Shown: piece by piece, positions 51,187 to 59,276 of the stretch
How positions within the stretch are numbered: position 1 is the first letter of the stretch
Layout: each line of letters opens with the position of its first letter
From: an uncultured Lachnospiraceae bacterium
GTDB taxonomy: Bacteria > Bacillota > Clostridia > Lachnospirales > Lachnospiraceae
Length of the DNA stretch: 64,000 bases
Reading direction: 5' to 3'
Assembly: GCA_947626915.1 (NCBI GenBank)
Contig: CANQUA010000004.1
Coordinates: forward strand, 1-64,000
Translations under genes and position numbers: made by a program
Notes under the pieces: model-generated
Told to the model about the DNA's origin: nothing
The model's input: the letters and a program-made list of their open reading frames with translations, nothing else
Databases searched by the model: none

Positions 51187-51885
51187 ATGATAAATCCCTG
51201 TGCGCCTCTTCTGCCTGCCGAGGTGATCGAGAGGGCGAAGAAACTGAATGTTCCGCTGCTTCTGGACGGCGTAAAGGCCGCGAAGATCGAGATTCCGGGC
51301 GGCGGCTGTATGGATATGCGCATCGGTCCCGTGGAGCGGGGCATGAAGGTTGTGGGGACCGCTCTGACGGTGGAAACGGACAACGGCGATAATTTCCCGA
51401 TCCACGTCGCCAGCTATTGCTTTCAGGCGGACGGTTATGTGATGGTGATCGACGGCAAAGGTTACGAGGGCCGGGCTTATTTCGGCGATCTGATCATGGG
51501 CGCCTGCCAGGCCGCAGGGTTTGCGGGCATGGTTGTCGACGGCTGCACCCGCGACCGGGACGGCAATATCGGACTGGCTTTCCCGGTTTATTCCCGGGGG
51601 TTCATGCCGAGGGGGCCGATCAAGGAGAAGGAAGGCAATATCAACACGCCCATTGTCTGCGGCGGCGTCCGCGTCAATCCCGGCGATCTGGTGGCCGGGG
51701 ATTCCGACGGGGTCTGTGTGATCCCGGCGGAATACATTGAAACGGTGCTTGCGGAAGCCGAGAAAAAGAAAGCCTACGAGGAAAAGCGGGAGGAAATGAT
51801 CGCCGCTTACCGCAAAGCGCGCGCAGAGGGCGGCGAACTGCCCCAGCTGGCGCCTCAGTGGGTGCTGGACATGATGAAAGAATGA
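51187..51885 (+). CDS. RraA-family aldolase/regulator-like protein
   Basis: 232 aa. RraA/HMG-aldolase features: GTALTVETDNGDNFPIHVA, GDLIMGACQAAGFAGMVVDG followed by CTRDRD (Gly-x(20)-Arg-Asp metal/substrate motif) and NPGDLVAGDSDGVCVIP. Members cleave 4-hydroxy-4-methyl-2-oxoglutarate or bind RNase E; Firmicutes lack classical RNase E, so an aldolase or other small-molecule role is likelier. Closely spaced with the nitroreductase gene. Confidence 0.9.
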   Translation: MINPCAPLLPAEVIERAKKLNVPLLLDGVKAAKIEIPGGGCMDMRIGPVERGMKVVGTALTVETDNGDNFPIHVASYCFQADGYVMVIDGKGYEGRAYFGDLIMGACQAAGFAGMVVDGCTRDRDGNIGLAFPVYSRGFMPRGPIKEKEGNINTPIVCGGVRVNPGDLVAGDSDGVCVIPAEYIETVLAEAEKKKAYEEKREEMIAAYRKARAEGGELPQLAPQWVLDMMKE

Positions 51886-52123
51886 GAATGATTCTGCGTA
51901 TCGGAAGGGAGCGCTGCGGGCAGGGGTCTGTCTGGCGGCGCTCTCTTTTGGCGGAAGGCGGCGGGCGGACTGTTACCAAAGAATAGTGAAATGTCAGATT
52001 GTGTATTTACTATTTTTATGGAACCGTGCTAGAATAAACGAAGAGAAACCTCTGACCAAAGCCGCGCGGACGGGAACCGGCGGATGCCGGAACGCAGCCG
52101 GCAGGGAGAAAGGAGCGGGCACT

Positions 52124-53563
52124 GTGAAAACCATAGGGATCGATCTGGGAACGACTACGATCAGCGCGGCCGTTCTGGACTGCGGGCGGAACGCCGTGCT
52201 GGAGTCCCGGACCGTGCCGAACGACAGTTTTATGGAAACGGGGCGGCCCTGGGAACGGATCCAGGATGCGGGGCGGATCGTGGAGAAAGCGGTCTGTCTG
52301 CTGGACGAACTGCTTCGGGACTATCCGGACGCGGCGGCCATCGGGCTGACGGGGCAGATGCACGGCATTTTGTATGCGGATGGCGGCGGAAACAGACTCA
52401 GCCCTTTGTATACCTGGCAGGACCGGCGGTGCGCGCAGAAGGACGCGGACGGCCGGACATTCACGGAATGGCTTCGGACACGGTGCGGGGCCGCGGTTCC
52501 CGCAGGGTATGGTCTGGGCACCCACGCGTGGCTGCATCGGGAGGGCGGCATTCCGGAGGGAGCGGCGTCGCTTTGTACGGCGGCGGATTATCTGGGAATG
52601 GCGCTGACCGGCCGGACGCGCCCGCTTCTCCATACGAGCATGGCGGCCAGCCTTGGATTTTTCCGGGCGGATACGGGCCGGTTCCGGACAGACCTGCTGG
52701 AGGAACTGGGGCTGGATCCCGGGATCCTGCCGGAGGTGACGGACGGACCCGCGGCGCTGGGACATTACCGGGGACGGCCGGTTGCGGCGGCGCTCGGCGA
52801 CAACCAGGCCAGCTTCCTGGGAGCGGCGGGATACGGAGGAGAAGACGTTCTGGTCAATGTGGGCACCGGCGGGCAGATTTCTGTGGCGTCGGACCATTAT
52901 GCAGAGATTGAAGGAATCGAGACGAGGCCCCTGACCGGCGGGCGGTTCTTGCTGGTGGGCGCTTCCCTTTGCGGCGGCCGGGCCTACGCGGTCCTGGAAC
53001 GTTTCTTCCGGAGCTATCTGGCGGCGGCCGGCTGCGGGGAGGAAGAACAGTACGCGGTCATGGGGAAACTGGCTGAGGCGGCGGAGAGGAAGAACCGCGC
53101 AAAACCTGCGGGAGAGACCGGTTTCCCGCGGGAAGGGGCCGGCGCGGAAGGAGCAAACGCTTCCGGCGCAGGGCTGAAGGTCTGCACCGCCTTTTGCGGC
53201 AGCCGTACCGACCCGGACCTGCGGGGCAGCATGACCGGTCTGACCGAGGACAATTTTACGCCGGAAAATCTCATTTACGGGATGCTTTTTGGGATCGCGG
53301 AGGAATTATATCAGATGTACGAACGGGTTCGCCGGGAGACGGGGCTCCGCGCGCGCACGGTGGCCGCGTCAGGCAGCGGCGTGCGGAAAAATCCGGCGCT
53401 CCGGCACATATTGGAAGACCTGTTCGGAGTTCCCCTGCGGCTGACGGAATGTGTGGAGGAGGCGGCCTGCGGGGCGGCTCTGAACGCGGCGGAGCTGGTC
53501 GTGGGCGAAGCGCCGGGAAAGAAAACAGAGACAGCGGGAGGAAACAAGGATGCGGTTTCGTGA
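52124..53563 (+). CDS. FGGY-family carbohydrate kinase (sedoheptulokinase-like)
   Basis: 479 aa from the GTG preceded by AAAGGAGCGGG; the track's longer start has no such site. GIDLGTTTISAAVLD is the N-terminal phosphate loop, IGLTGQMHGILY the sugar-site strand, VNVGTGGQISVAS the phosphate-2 strand and AASGSGVRKNPALRHI the adenosine strand. The overall pattern is closest to sedoheptulokinase/xylulokinase. A Gly/Ala/Glu-rich insertion (about 325-350) is unusual. The end overlaps the next gene by 14 bases. Confidence 0.87.
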   Translation: MKTIGIDLGTTTISAAVLDCGRNAVLESRTVPNDSFMETGRPWERIQDAGRIVEKAVCLLDELLRDYPDAAAIGLTGQMHGILYADGGGNRLSPLYTWQDRRCAQKDADGRTFTEWLRTRCGAAVPAGYGLGTHAWLHREGGIPEGAASLCTAADYLGMALTGRTRPLLHTSMAASLGFFRADTGRFRTDLLEELGLDPGILPEVTDGPAALGHYRGRPVAAALGDNQASFLGAAGYGGEDVLVNVGTGGQISVASDHYAEIEGIETRPLTGGRFLLVGASLCGGRAYAVLERFFRSYLAAAGCGEEEQYAVMGKLAEAAERKNRAKPAGETGFPREGAGAEGANASGAGLKVCTAFCGSRTDPDLRGSMTGLTEDNFTPENLIYGMLFGIAEELYQMYERVRRETGLRARTVAASGSGVRKNPALRHILEDLFGVPLRLTECVEEAACGAALNAAELVVGEAPGKKTETAGGNKDAVS

Positions 53564-54224
53564 GCTTGGAAGTGCGGAGGATCTGATTCGACTCGTGCAG
53601 GAGATCGGGTTCCTGCCGTTTTTCATCAATGAGGTTCCCGGCTTTTCCGTGGAGGAATGCTGCCGGAGGGAACTGTGGTTTTCCGATACCCTGGACGGGC
53701 CGTGGGAGTGGAAAGGGCCGATCGCCCGCAGCAAAACCTGCGTCTACGGAAAATTATTTTCGGGCAGGGCAGGGTTTGTCAGCGCGGAATGGCTGCCGGA
53801 TTTCGCCAATTACCGGAGGAACGGATACGATTTTGACGCCAGGTTCGACGATGAGCTGGCTTCCTACAAGGACAAAGGAATCTACGATGTGATCGCGGAA
53901 AACGGTGCGATTCTGAGCAGGACGTTAAAAGAGAAATGCAATTACCGCAAGGGAGGAAATAAAGGCTTCGATACGGTGATCACCCGGCTTCAGATGCAGA
54001 CCTACGTAAGCGTCGCCGATTTTGTCTATATGAAGGACAAGAAGGGAAAGACCTACGGCTGGGGAGTGGCCCAGTACAGCACGCCGGAGGTCATATTCGG
54101 CCGGGAGCTGGTAACCGCCGCCTATCGCCGCGACCCGCTGGAATCGAAAGAGCGGATGCGGGCCCATCTGGCAGGACTTCTGCCGGACGCGGAAGAAAAA
54201 CAGCTTCTGAAATTGCTGGGATAG
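53550..54224 (+). CDS. AlkZ-related protein of unknown function
   Basis: 224 aa, overlapping the kinase gene. Recognisable features are LIRLVQEIGFLPFF at the start, WFSDTLDGPWEWKGPIAR, CVYGKLFSGRAGFVSAEWLP and YGWGVAQYSTPE. These resemble proteins annotated as related to the AlkZ/YcaQ DNA-glycosylase family, but the catalytic QxQ/D-type motif is not evident, so DNA repair activity is doubtful. No signal peptide or membrane helix. Confidence 0.7.
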   Translation: MRFRELGSAEDLIRLVQEIGFLPFFINEVPGFSVEECCRRELWFSDTLDGPWEWKGPIARSKTCVYGKLFSGRAGFVSAEWLPDFANYRRNGYDFDARFDDELASYKDKGIYDVIAENGAILSRTLKEKCNYRKGGNKGFDTVITRLQMQTYVSVADFVYMKDKKGKTYGWGVAQYSTPEVIFGRELVTAAYRRDPLESKERMRAHLAGLLPDAEEKQLLKLLG

Positions 54225-54311
54225 GGACGCCTGGCGGAGAATTTCCCCTTACGATAGGATCGGCGTGCTGCGTAAGCGCAGAAGTGAGCGCAAAAGGCCG
54301 GCAGAAATCAG

Positions 54312-54340
54312 TTGACAAACGCCGCCGTCAATGTTACACT
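54312..54340 (+). promoter_or_regulatory. promoter of the thiamin operon
   Basis: Perfect TTGACA, 17-base spacer, TACACT, just ahead of the TPP riboswitch. Confidence 0.8.
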
Positions 54341-54353
54341 TTAGACGAGCCAA

Positions 54354-54445
54354 AGAGCAGGGGAGCTTGTGGGCAGGCTGAGAGGAAGTAATCGAACTTC
54401 GACCCTTAAACCTGACGCGGATAATGCCGCCGTAGGAAGTCATGG
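54354..54445 (+). ncRNA. TPP (THI-box) riboswitch
   Basis: The conserved CTGAGA bulge (GGCTGAGAGGAAG), the ACCTGACGCGGATAATGCC core and the closing CGTAGGAAG are all present in the right order. It binds thiamin pyrophosphate and controls the terminator 16 bases downstream, shutting off thiW-thiM-thiE-thiD when TPP is ample. Confidence 0.95.
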
Positions 54446-54461
54446 AGAGATGGATTTTTAC

Positions 54462-54490
54462 GGAGACGCCGCGCAGGCGTCTCTTTTTTC
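54462..54490 (+). terminator. riboswitch-controlled intrinsic terminator
   Basis: GGAGACGCC-GCGCA-GGCGTCTC followed by TTTTTT. It is directly downstream of the TPP aptamer and acts as its expression platform. Confidence 0.9.
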
Positions 54491-54579
54491 CGCGCAAAAG
54501 GCGGCAGAGCGGACCTTTTCATGCGGAGGGAGATGTGGCGGGATTTTGGATGTGATTCCGACGTGAAAGGAGGTAAGGA

Positions 54580-54740
54580 CGGACATCCCGATGATTCGGG
54601 CGGATGGAGGGGGAGCGCCCTTGATCCTGTAGATGACAGCGATGGGAAGCCGTGTTCCGGCGTGAGAGGAAGCCAGCAAGCTTCGACCGAATTTTCCTGG
54701 GGAGATTGCCCCGTTTTACAGGAGAACGTCGCTGTCTGCT
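54580..54740 (+). ncRNA. candidate second structured leader RNA before thiW
   Basis: Stems can be drawn: CCCGA/TCGGG (54587-54600), GGAT...ATCC with inner AGGG/CCCT (54602-54627), a long closing pair GACAGCGATG/CGTCGCTGTC (54635-54644 with 54727-54736) and TTTTCCTG/CAGGAGAA (54692-54699 with 54719-54726) stacking directly on it. The closed part also holds GAAGCC-rich purine segments. It does not match the TPP, cobalamin, SAM, THF, c-di-GMP, lysine or T-box patterns I know. The ORF through it is unconvincing. The remaining 54225-54311 shows only the stop of the upstream gene and spacer. Confidence 0.5.
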
Positions 54741-54779
54741 ACGCCGTTCTCACTGAATTTGGCAGAGGAGTGTAAGAAA

Positions 54780-55295
54780 ATGAAAAACCAACAAACAAAA
54801 AAGTTAAGCGTTGCGGGTATCCTGTGTGCGGTGGCTGTAGTTGGCAGCCTGTTTTCCGTACCTGTCTTTGGAAGCAAATGTGCGCCGATCCAGCATATGG
54901 TGAATATCCTGTGCGCGGTTACGCTGGGGCCCTGGTACGGCGTCGCTGTGGCGTTTGCGGCCAGCCTGATCCGGAATCTTCTGGGACTTGGCAGTCTTAT
55001 GGCTTTTCCGGGCAGCATGGTGGGCGCGCTTTTTTGCGGCGTCGCCTACTGGCGGACGAAGAACATACCGGCGACGCTGGCGGCGGAGGTTTTCGGAACC
55101 GCGGTACTGGGCGGACTCTGCGCGTATCCCGTGGCGATTTTCCTGATGGGGATGAACGCGGCGGATATCGCGTTTTACGCCTATGTGGTCCCGTTTTTGA
55201 TCTCCACGGCGGGCGGAGCGCTTCTGTCGGCGATCCTTCTGGGAGCGCTTCAGAAAGCGGGACTTTTGAAAACGTTCCAGCTGATGACGGAATAA
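54780..55295 (+). CDS. thiW: ThiW, ECF-type thiamin-precursor transporter S-component
   Basis: 171 aa; the start is the ATG after GAGGAGTGTAAGAAA. Five to six hydrophobic helices are present. FGSKCAPIQHMVNILCAVTLGPWYG and FPGSMVGALFCG are typical of ThiW, which is thought to bind the thiazole precursor and pair with a shared ECF ATPase/EcfT module encoded elsewhere. First coding gene under the TPP riboswitch, followed by thiM. Confidence 0.93.
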   Translation: MKNQQTKKLSVAGILCAVAVVGSLFSVPVFGSKCAPIQHMVNILCAVTLGPWYGVAVAFAASLIRNLLGLGSLMAFPGSMVGALFCGVAYWRTKNIPATLAAEVFGTAVLGGLCAYPVAIFLMGMNAADIAFYAYVVPFLISTAGGALLSAILLGALQKAGLLKTFQLMTE

Positions 55296-55358
55296 AACGG
55301 ATGAGGGGGAACCGGCGTTTTTTGACCCGGTTCCTCCGGATGACGGAGCGGCGATATT

Positions 55359-56180
55359 ATGTTAGGGGAAATGCTTGAAAATGTGCGGGCGAAACGGCCG
55401 CTGATCCACAGTATCACGAATTACGTGACAGCCAATGACTGCGCCAATGTTCTGCTGGCCTGCGGCGCGTCGCCGGTCATGGCCGACGATGAAAATGAGG
55501 TGGAGGATGTAACCTCTATTTGCAGTGGGTTGTGCATCAACCTGGGTACACTGGACCACAGAAAGGTTACAGCTATGCTGAAAGCCGGAAAGCGCGCCGG
55601 GGAACTGGGACACCCGGTGATTTTGGATCCCGTGGGGGCAGGTTCTTCCCGTTTCCGCACCGAGACAGCCCGGAAGCTTTTGGGGGAAATCGGCTGTTCG
55701 GTGGTCCGGGGCAATGTTTCGGAGATCCGGACGCTGGCTTTGGGCGCGGGCACCACGAAGGGCGTGGACGCGGACCGGGCGGACCGGGTCACTTCGGAAA
55801 ATCTGGAGCGGCTGAGCGAAGTTGTAAAACAATTTGCCGCGGCGGCCAAAACGGTGGCGGTTGCGACCGGGGCCGTCGATCTCGTGTCCGATGGGGACCG
55901 GGTCTGCCGCATTTATAACGGACATTCCATGATGAGCAGCGTGACCGGAACCGGCTGCCAGCTTTCGGTTCTGACGGCGGCGTATGTGGCCGCCAATCCG
56001 GAGCACAGGCTGGAGGCAGCCGCGGCCGCGGTCTGCGCGATGGGTCTCTGCGGGGAAAAAGCTTACGAGCGGATGGAGGCGTCGGACGGAAACGCCAGTT
56101 ACCGCAATTACCTGATCGACGCGGTTTACCGGCTGACGGGAGAGGAACTGGAAAGCGGGGCACGTTATGAAATTCGATAG
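55359..56180 (+). CDS. thiM: hydroxyethylthiazole kinase ThiM
   Basis: 273 aa. Ribokinase-like fold with PLIHSITNYVTANDCANVLLA, HPVILDPVGAGSSRFR and the anion hole/catalytic Cys region SVTGTGCQLSVLTAAY. It phosphorylates 4-methyl-5-hydroxyethylthiazole. It overlaps thiE by 14 bases. Confidence 0.96.
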   Translation: MLGEMLENVRAKRPLIHSITNYVTANDCANVLLACGASPVMADDENEVEDVTSICSGLCINLGTLDHRKVTAMLKAGKRAGELGHPVILDPVGAGSSRFRTETARKLLGEIGCSVVRGNVSEIRTLALGAGTTKGVDADRADRVTSENLERLSEVVKQFAAAAKTVAVATGAVDLVSDGDRVCRIYNGHSMMSSVTGTGCQLSVLTAAYVAANPEHRLEAAAAAVCAMGLCGEKAYERMEASDGNASYRNYLIDAVYRLTGEELESGARYEIR

Positions 56181-56814
56181 GAAAACCTTGCGTCTGTACG
56201 CGGTCACGGACCGCGGGTGGACGGGACGGCAGAGTCTGTATGAGCAGGTAGAATGCGCTTTGAAAGGCGGAGCAACCTGCGTGCAGCTGCGGGAGAAAGA
56301 GTTGGACGAGGCGCATTTTGCCCGGGAGGCCGCAGAACTGCGGGAGCTGTGCCATCGGTACGGCGTGCCGTTTATTGTCAATGATAATGTGGAACTGGCG
56401 CTTTGGTGCGGCGCGGACGGCGTCCATGTGGGACAGAAGGATATGGAGGCGGCGCAGGTGCGCAGGCGGATCGGCCCGGACAGGATCCTGGGCGTCACGG
56501 CCAAGACCGTGGAGCAGGCCCTTCGGGCGGAGGCGGCCGGCGCGGATTATCTGGGCACGGGCGCAATGTTCGGCAGCGCCACGAAAAAAGACGCGGTTCC
56601 GCTTTCCAAAGAAATGCTGCGGCAGATCTGCGGGGCGGTTTCAATCCCGGTCGTGGCGATCGGAGGGATCTGCAGGGAGAATATCATGGAACTGGCCGGG
56701 AGCGGCGCCGCGGGCGTGGCCGTGGTGTCGGGGATCTTTGCGGCGGCGGACATTGAAGCGGAGTGCCGCCTGCTGAGAGAACTGTCGGAGAAGATGAGCG
56801 GCGCAGAAGGGTAA
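56167..56814 (+). CDS. thiE: thiamin-phosphate synthase ThiE
   Basis: 215 aa TIM barrel. LYAVTDR, GGATCVQLREKELDE, FIVNDNVELALWCGADGVHVGQKDM and VVAIGGI are the ThiE signature strands. It joins HMP-PP with hydroxyethylthiazole phosphate to give thiamin phosphate. Confidence 0.96.
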   Translation: MKFDRKTLRLYAVTDRGWTGRQSLYEQVECALKGGATCVQLREKELDEAHFAREAAELRELCHRYGVPFIVNDNVELALWCGADGVHVGQKDMEAAQVRRRIGPDRILGVTAKTVEQALRAEAAGADYLGTGAMFGSATKKDAVPLSKEMLRQICGAVSIPVVAIGGICRENIMELAGSGAAGVAVVSGIFAAADIEAECRLLRELSEKMSGAEG

Positions 56815-56839
56815 GGAGAGCGGCCGGCCCGGAGCCGGA
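56815..56839. repeat. direct repeat copy 1 (thiE-thiD gap)
   Basis: GGAGAGCGGCCGGCCCGGAG, extending to CCGGA: 25 bases repeated exactly 130 bases downstream. Copy 1 begins right at the thiE stop codon. Confidence 0.85.
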
Positions 56840-56944
56840 GAGTTTTTACGGAGAGGCCGGAAGAACTGACAGAAATGTGCTGATGGAGAATTTTGCGGGA
56901 GAGCGGAAGGTCAGCCCGGAATATTTCGACGCAGGAAACAGCGG

Positions 56945-56969
56945 GGAGAGCGGCCGGCCCGGAGCCGGA
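56945..56969. repeat. direct repeat copy 2 (thiE-thiD gap)
   Basis: Second exact copy of the 25-base unit, ending 16 bases before the thiD start. The unit contains the palindrome CGGCCGGCCCGG-like core. The pair suggests a duplication or small insertion between the two genes. Confidence 0.85.
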
Positions 56970-56985
56970 TGAAAGGAGAGCAGCG

Positions 56986-57792
56986 ATGAAAACAGCGTTG
57001 ACGATAGCGGGGAGCGATTCCAGCGGGGGAGCCGGGATCCAGGCGGATATCAAGACCATGACGATGAACGGCGTTTTCGCCATGAGCGCGGTCACGGCTC
57101 TGACCGCGCAGAATACCACCGGAGTGTCGGGCATTATGGAAGTAACGCCTGAATTTCTGGGACAGCAGATCGATATGATTTTTACGGATATCCGCCCCGA
57201 TGCGGTGAAGATCGGCATGGTATCCTCCAGCGCCCTGATCCGGGTGATTGCCGGGAAACTCCGCGCTTACGGCGCGTCCAATATCGTTGTGGATCCGGTG
57301 ATGGTCGCCACCAGCGGTTCCAGGCTCATTGCGGAGGAAGCGGTGGAGACGCTGAAACAGGAGCTGCTTCCGCTGGCCCTGGCAGCGACGCCCAATATCC
57401 CGGAGGCGGAAATCCTTTCCGGTATGCCCATCCGGACAGAGGCGGACATGGAAAATGCCGCGCGGAAGATCGGCGGGACTTACGGCTGCGCGGTCCTTTT
57501 GAAGGGCGGCCATCAGGTGAACAATGCCAACGACCTGCTGTATGCGGACGGTGTCTGCCGGTGGTTCTATGGGAGGCGGATCGCCAATTCCAATACCCAT
57601 GGTACCGGCTGTACCCTGTCCAGCGCCATCGCGTCAAATCTGGCGAAAGGTTACAGTTTGCCGGATTCGGTGAAACGGGCCAAAGATTATATATCCGGCG
57701 CACTGGCCGCGATGCTGGATCTGGGACATGGAAGCGGGCCTATGAACCACGCTTTTGGATTGACGGGGGAGTTTGCGGAAGAAGCGGAGTAA
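56986..57792 (+). CDS. thiD: HMP/HMP-P kinase ThiD
   Basis: 268 aa from the ATG after AAAGGAGAGCAGCG. ALTIAGSDSSGGAGIQADIKT, VVDPVMVATSGSRL, LLKGGHQ and THGTGCTLSSAIASN are the ThiD motifs. It phosphorylates hydroxymethylpyrimidine twice to HMP-PP. With ThiW, ThiM and ThiE it gives a thiamin salvage route; no thiC/thiG genes are in the window. Confidence 0.96.
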   Translation: MKTALTIAGSDSSGGAGIQADIKTMTMNGVFAMSAVTALTAQNTTGVSGIMEVTPEFLGQQIDMIFTDIRPDAVKIGMVSSSALIRVIAGKLRAYGASNIVVDPVMVATSGSRLIAEEAVETLKQELLPLALAATPNIPEAEILSGMPIRTEADMENAARKIGGTYGCAVLLKGGHQVNNANDLLYADGVCRWFYGRRIANSNTHGTGCTLSSAIASNLAKGYSLPDSVKRAKDYISGALAAMLDLGHGSGPMNHAFGLTGEFAEEAE

Positions 57793-57962
57793 ACCTTAAA
57801 CCTTCATTGTAGATAGGTTGCAATAAATGCCGCTGCAGGGTGCGCCGCAGACGCGGGCATCCTCTTTGTTTTTCCGGCTTTCGCGTATGTTTAACAGGGA
57901 CCGGACCGGGAAACAGCCGGCAGCGGCGGATAGTTTGAGAAAAGAAAGGACGCGGGGACTAC

Positions 57963-59201
57963 ATGAAATATACGATCGAAAAAACAGGCGCGGTTCCGGC
58001 CTACCTGCAGCTGTATGCCCAGCTGCGCGAGGATATTCTGCGCGGGAATTATCCCTATGATACGAAGCTGCCGTCCAAACGCCTGATCGCGGGGGAACTG
58101 GGACTCAGCACGGTGACGGTGGAACATGCCTGTGCGCTTTTGTGCGAGGAGGGATATATCGAGGCCAGGGAGCGCAGCGGGTATTATGTGATCTTCCGCA
58201 CGGACGACGGGTTTTCGTCCGCGCCGGAGCGGGACACGCCGGGAGAATACGAAAACGAGGGAAGCCGACGCGGTTTTGCGGAAAGCCTTAAAGCGGGCGG
58301 ACCGGTTCCGCGGTTCTGCCATACTGCGCAGGATCCCGCTGTTCTGCGGCCGGAAGCTCAGGCTCCGGAAGCAGACGCAGCGGGGAAGCCGGCGTTTGCC
58401 GCGCCGGAATTTCCGTTTTCCGTGCTCTCAAAAGCGATGCGGAAAGTGATCAGCGACCGGGGCGAGTCGATTCTGGACCGGTCGCCCAATCTGGGCTGCG
58501 CAGAGCTGCGGGGGGCGATCAGCCGGTATCTGTCGAGGAGCCGGGGAATCGCCGCGGACACGGACCAGATCGTCATAGGCTCCGGTTCCGAATACCTGTA
58601 CGGCCTGATCGTGGAACTGCTGGGCCGGGACCGGATCTACGGAATCGAGTCCCCTTCCTATAAAAAGATCGAGCAGGTGTACCGGGCCTGCGACGTGCGG
58701 CTGGAAAAGCTTCCGTTGGGGAGCGACGGGGTCGAAAGCGGCGCCCTGTGGTCCAGCGGGGCCGATATTCTGCACATTTCCCCCTACCGCAGCTTCCCCA
58801 GCGGCGTGACGGCCACGGCCTCCAAACGCCATGAATATATGCGCTGGGCGGGCAGAAACGGCCGCTATATTGTGGAAGACGATTTTGAGTCCGAGTTTTC
58901 CATTCTGAAAAAGCCGGAGGAAACATTGTTTGCCTGTACCTCTGACGACAACGTGATCTACATGAACACATTTTCCCAGACGATCTCCCCGTCGCTGCGC
59001 GTCGGTTATATGGTGCTGCCGCGCCGTCTGGTCCCCGAATTTGCGGAAAAGCTGGGATTTTATTCCTGCACGGTGCCGACCTATCTCCAATATGTGCTGG
59101 CGGAGCTGATCGGCAGCGGCGACTTCGAGCGGCATATCAACCGGGTGCGCCGGCGCAAGAGAGAGGCGATGAAGAATGCGGATCCGGTTGGCGGCCGGTG
59201 A
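57963..59201 (+). CDS. MocR/GntR-type regulator with degenerate aminotransferase domain
   Basis: 412 aa. The GntR winged helix is at 1-75 (YLQLYAQLREDILRGNYPYD; LPSKRLIAGELGLSTVTVEHA). The rest is a fold-type-I aminotransferase domain (LGCAELRGAISRYLSRSRGI; IVIGSGSEYLYGLIVELLG; RYIVEDDFESEF). Where MocR proteins carry the PLP lysine (TFSK), this one has TFSQTISPSLRVGYM, encoded by CAG. The C-terminus is also short, ending soon after HINRVRRRKREAM. It may therefore bind ligand without a Schiff base. It follows the thiamin operon by 170 bases. Confidence 0.9.
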   Translation: MKYTIEKTGAVPAYLQLYAQLREDILRGNYPYDTKLPSKRLIAGELGLSTVTVEHACALLCEEGYIEARERSGYYVIFRTDDGFSSAPERDTPGEYENEGSRRGFAESLKAGGPVPRFCHTAQDPAVLRPEAQAPEADAAGKPAFAAPEFPFSVLSKAMRKVISDRGESILDRSPNLGCAELRGAISRYLSRSRGIAADTDQIVIGSGSEYLYGLIVELLGRDRIYGIESPSYKKIEQVYRACDVRLEKLPLGSDGVESGALWSSGADILHISPYRSFPSGVTATASKRHEYMRWAGRNGRYIVEDDFESEFSILKKPEETLFACTSDDNVIYMNTFSQTISPSLRVGYMVLPRRLVPEFAEKLGFYSCTVPTYLQYVLAELIGSGDFERHINRVRRRKREAMKNADPVGGR

Positions 59202-59204
59202 TAA

Positions 59205-59260
59205 AAAACTCCATGAGACACAGTTGCCGTTATAGTGCGGCGGCGCTCATGGAGTTTTTT
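59205..59260. terminator. bidirectional terminator between convergent genes
   Basis: AAAAACTCCATGAG pairs with CTCATGGAGTTTTT, with A and T runs on either side, so it works for both the MocR-type gene and the minus-strand ROK gene. Confidence 0.88.
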
Positions 59261-59276
59261 AATTTATGAAGTTTTG

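Noticed and set aside
54580-54740. Cobalamin, SAM, THF or T-box riboswitch in the second thiW leader
   Set aside because: The conserved core sequences of these classes were looked for and not found.
54521-54775. 84-codon ORF between the TPP terminator and thiW
   Set aside because: No family or ribosome-binding site, and it covers a region with strong RNA pairing, better read as structured leader.
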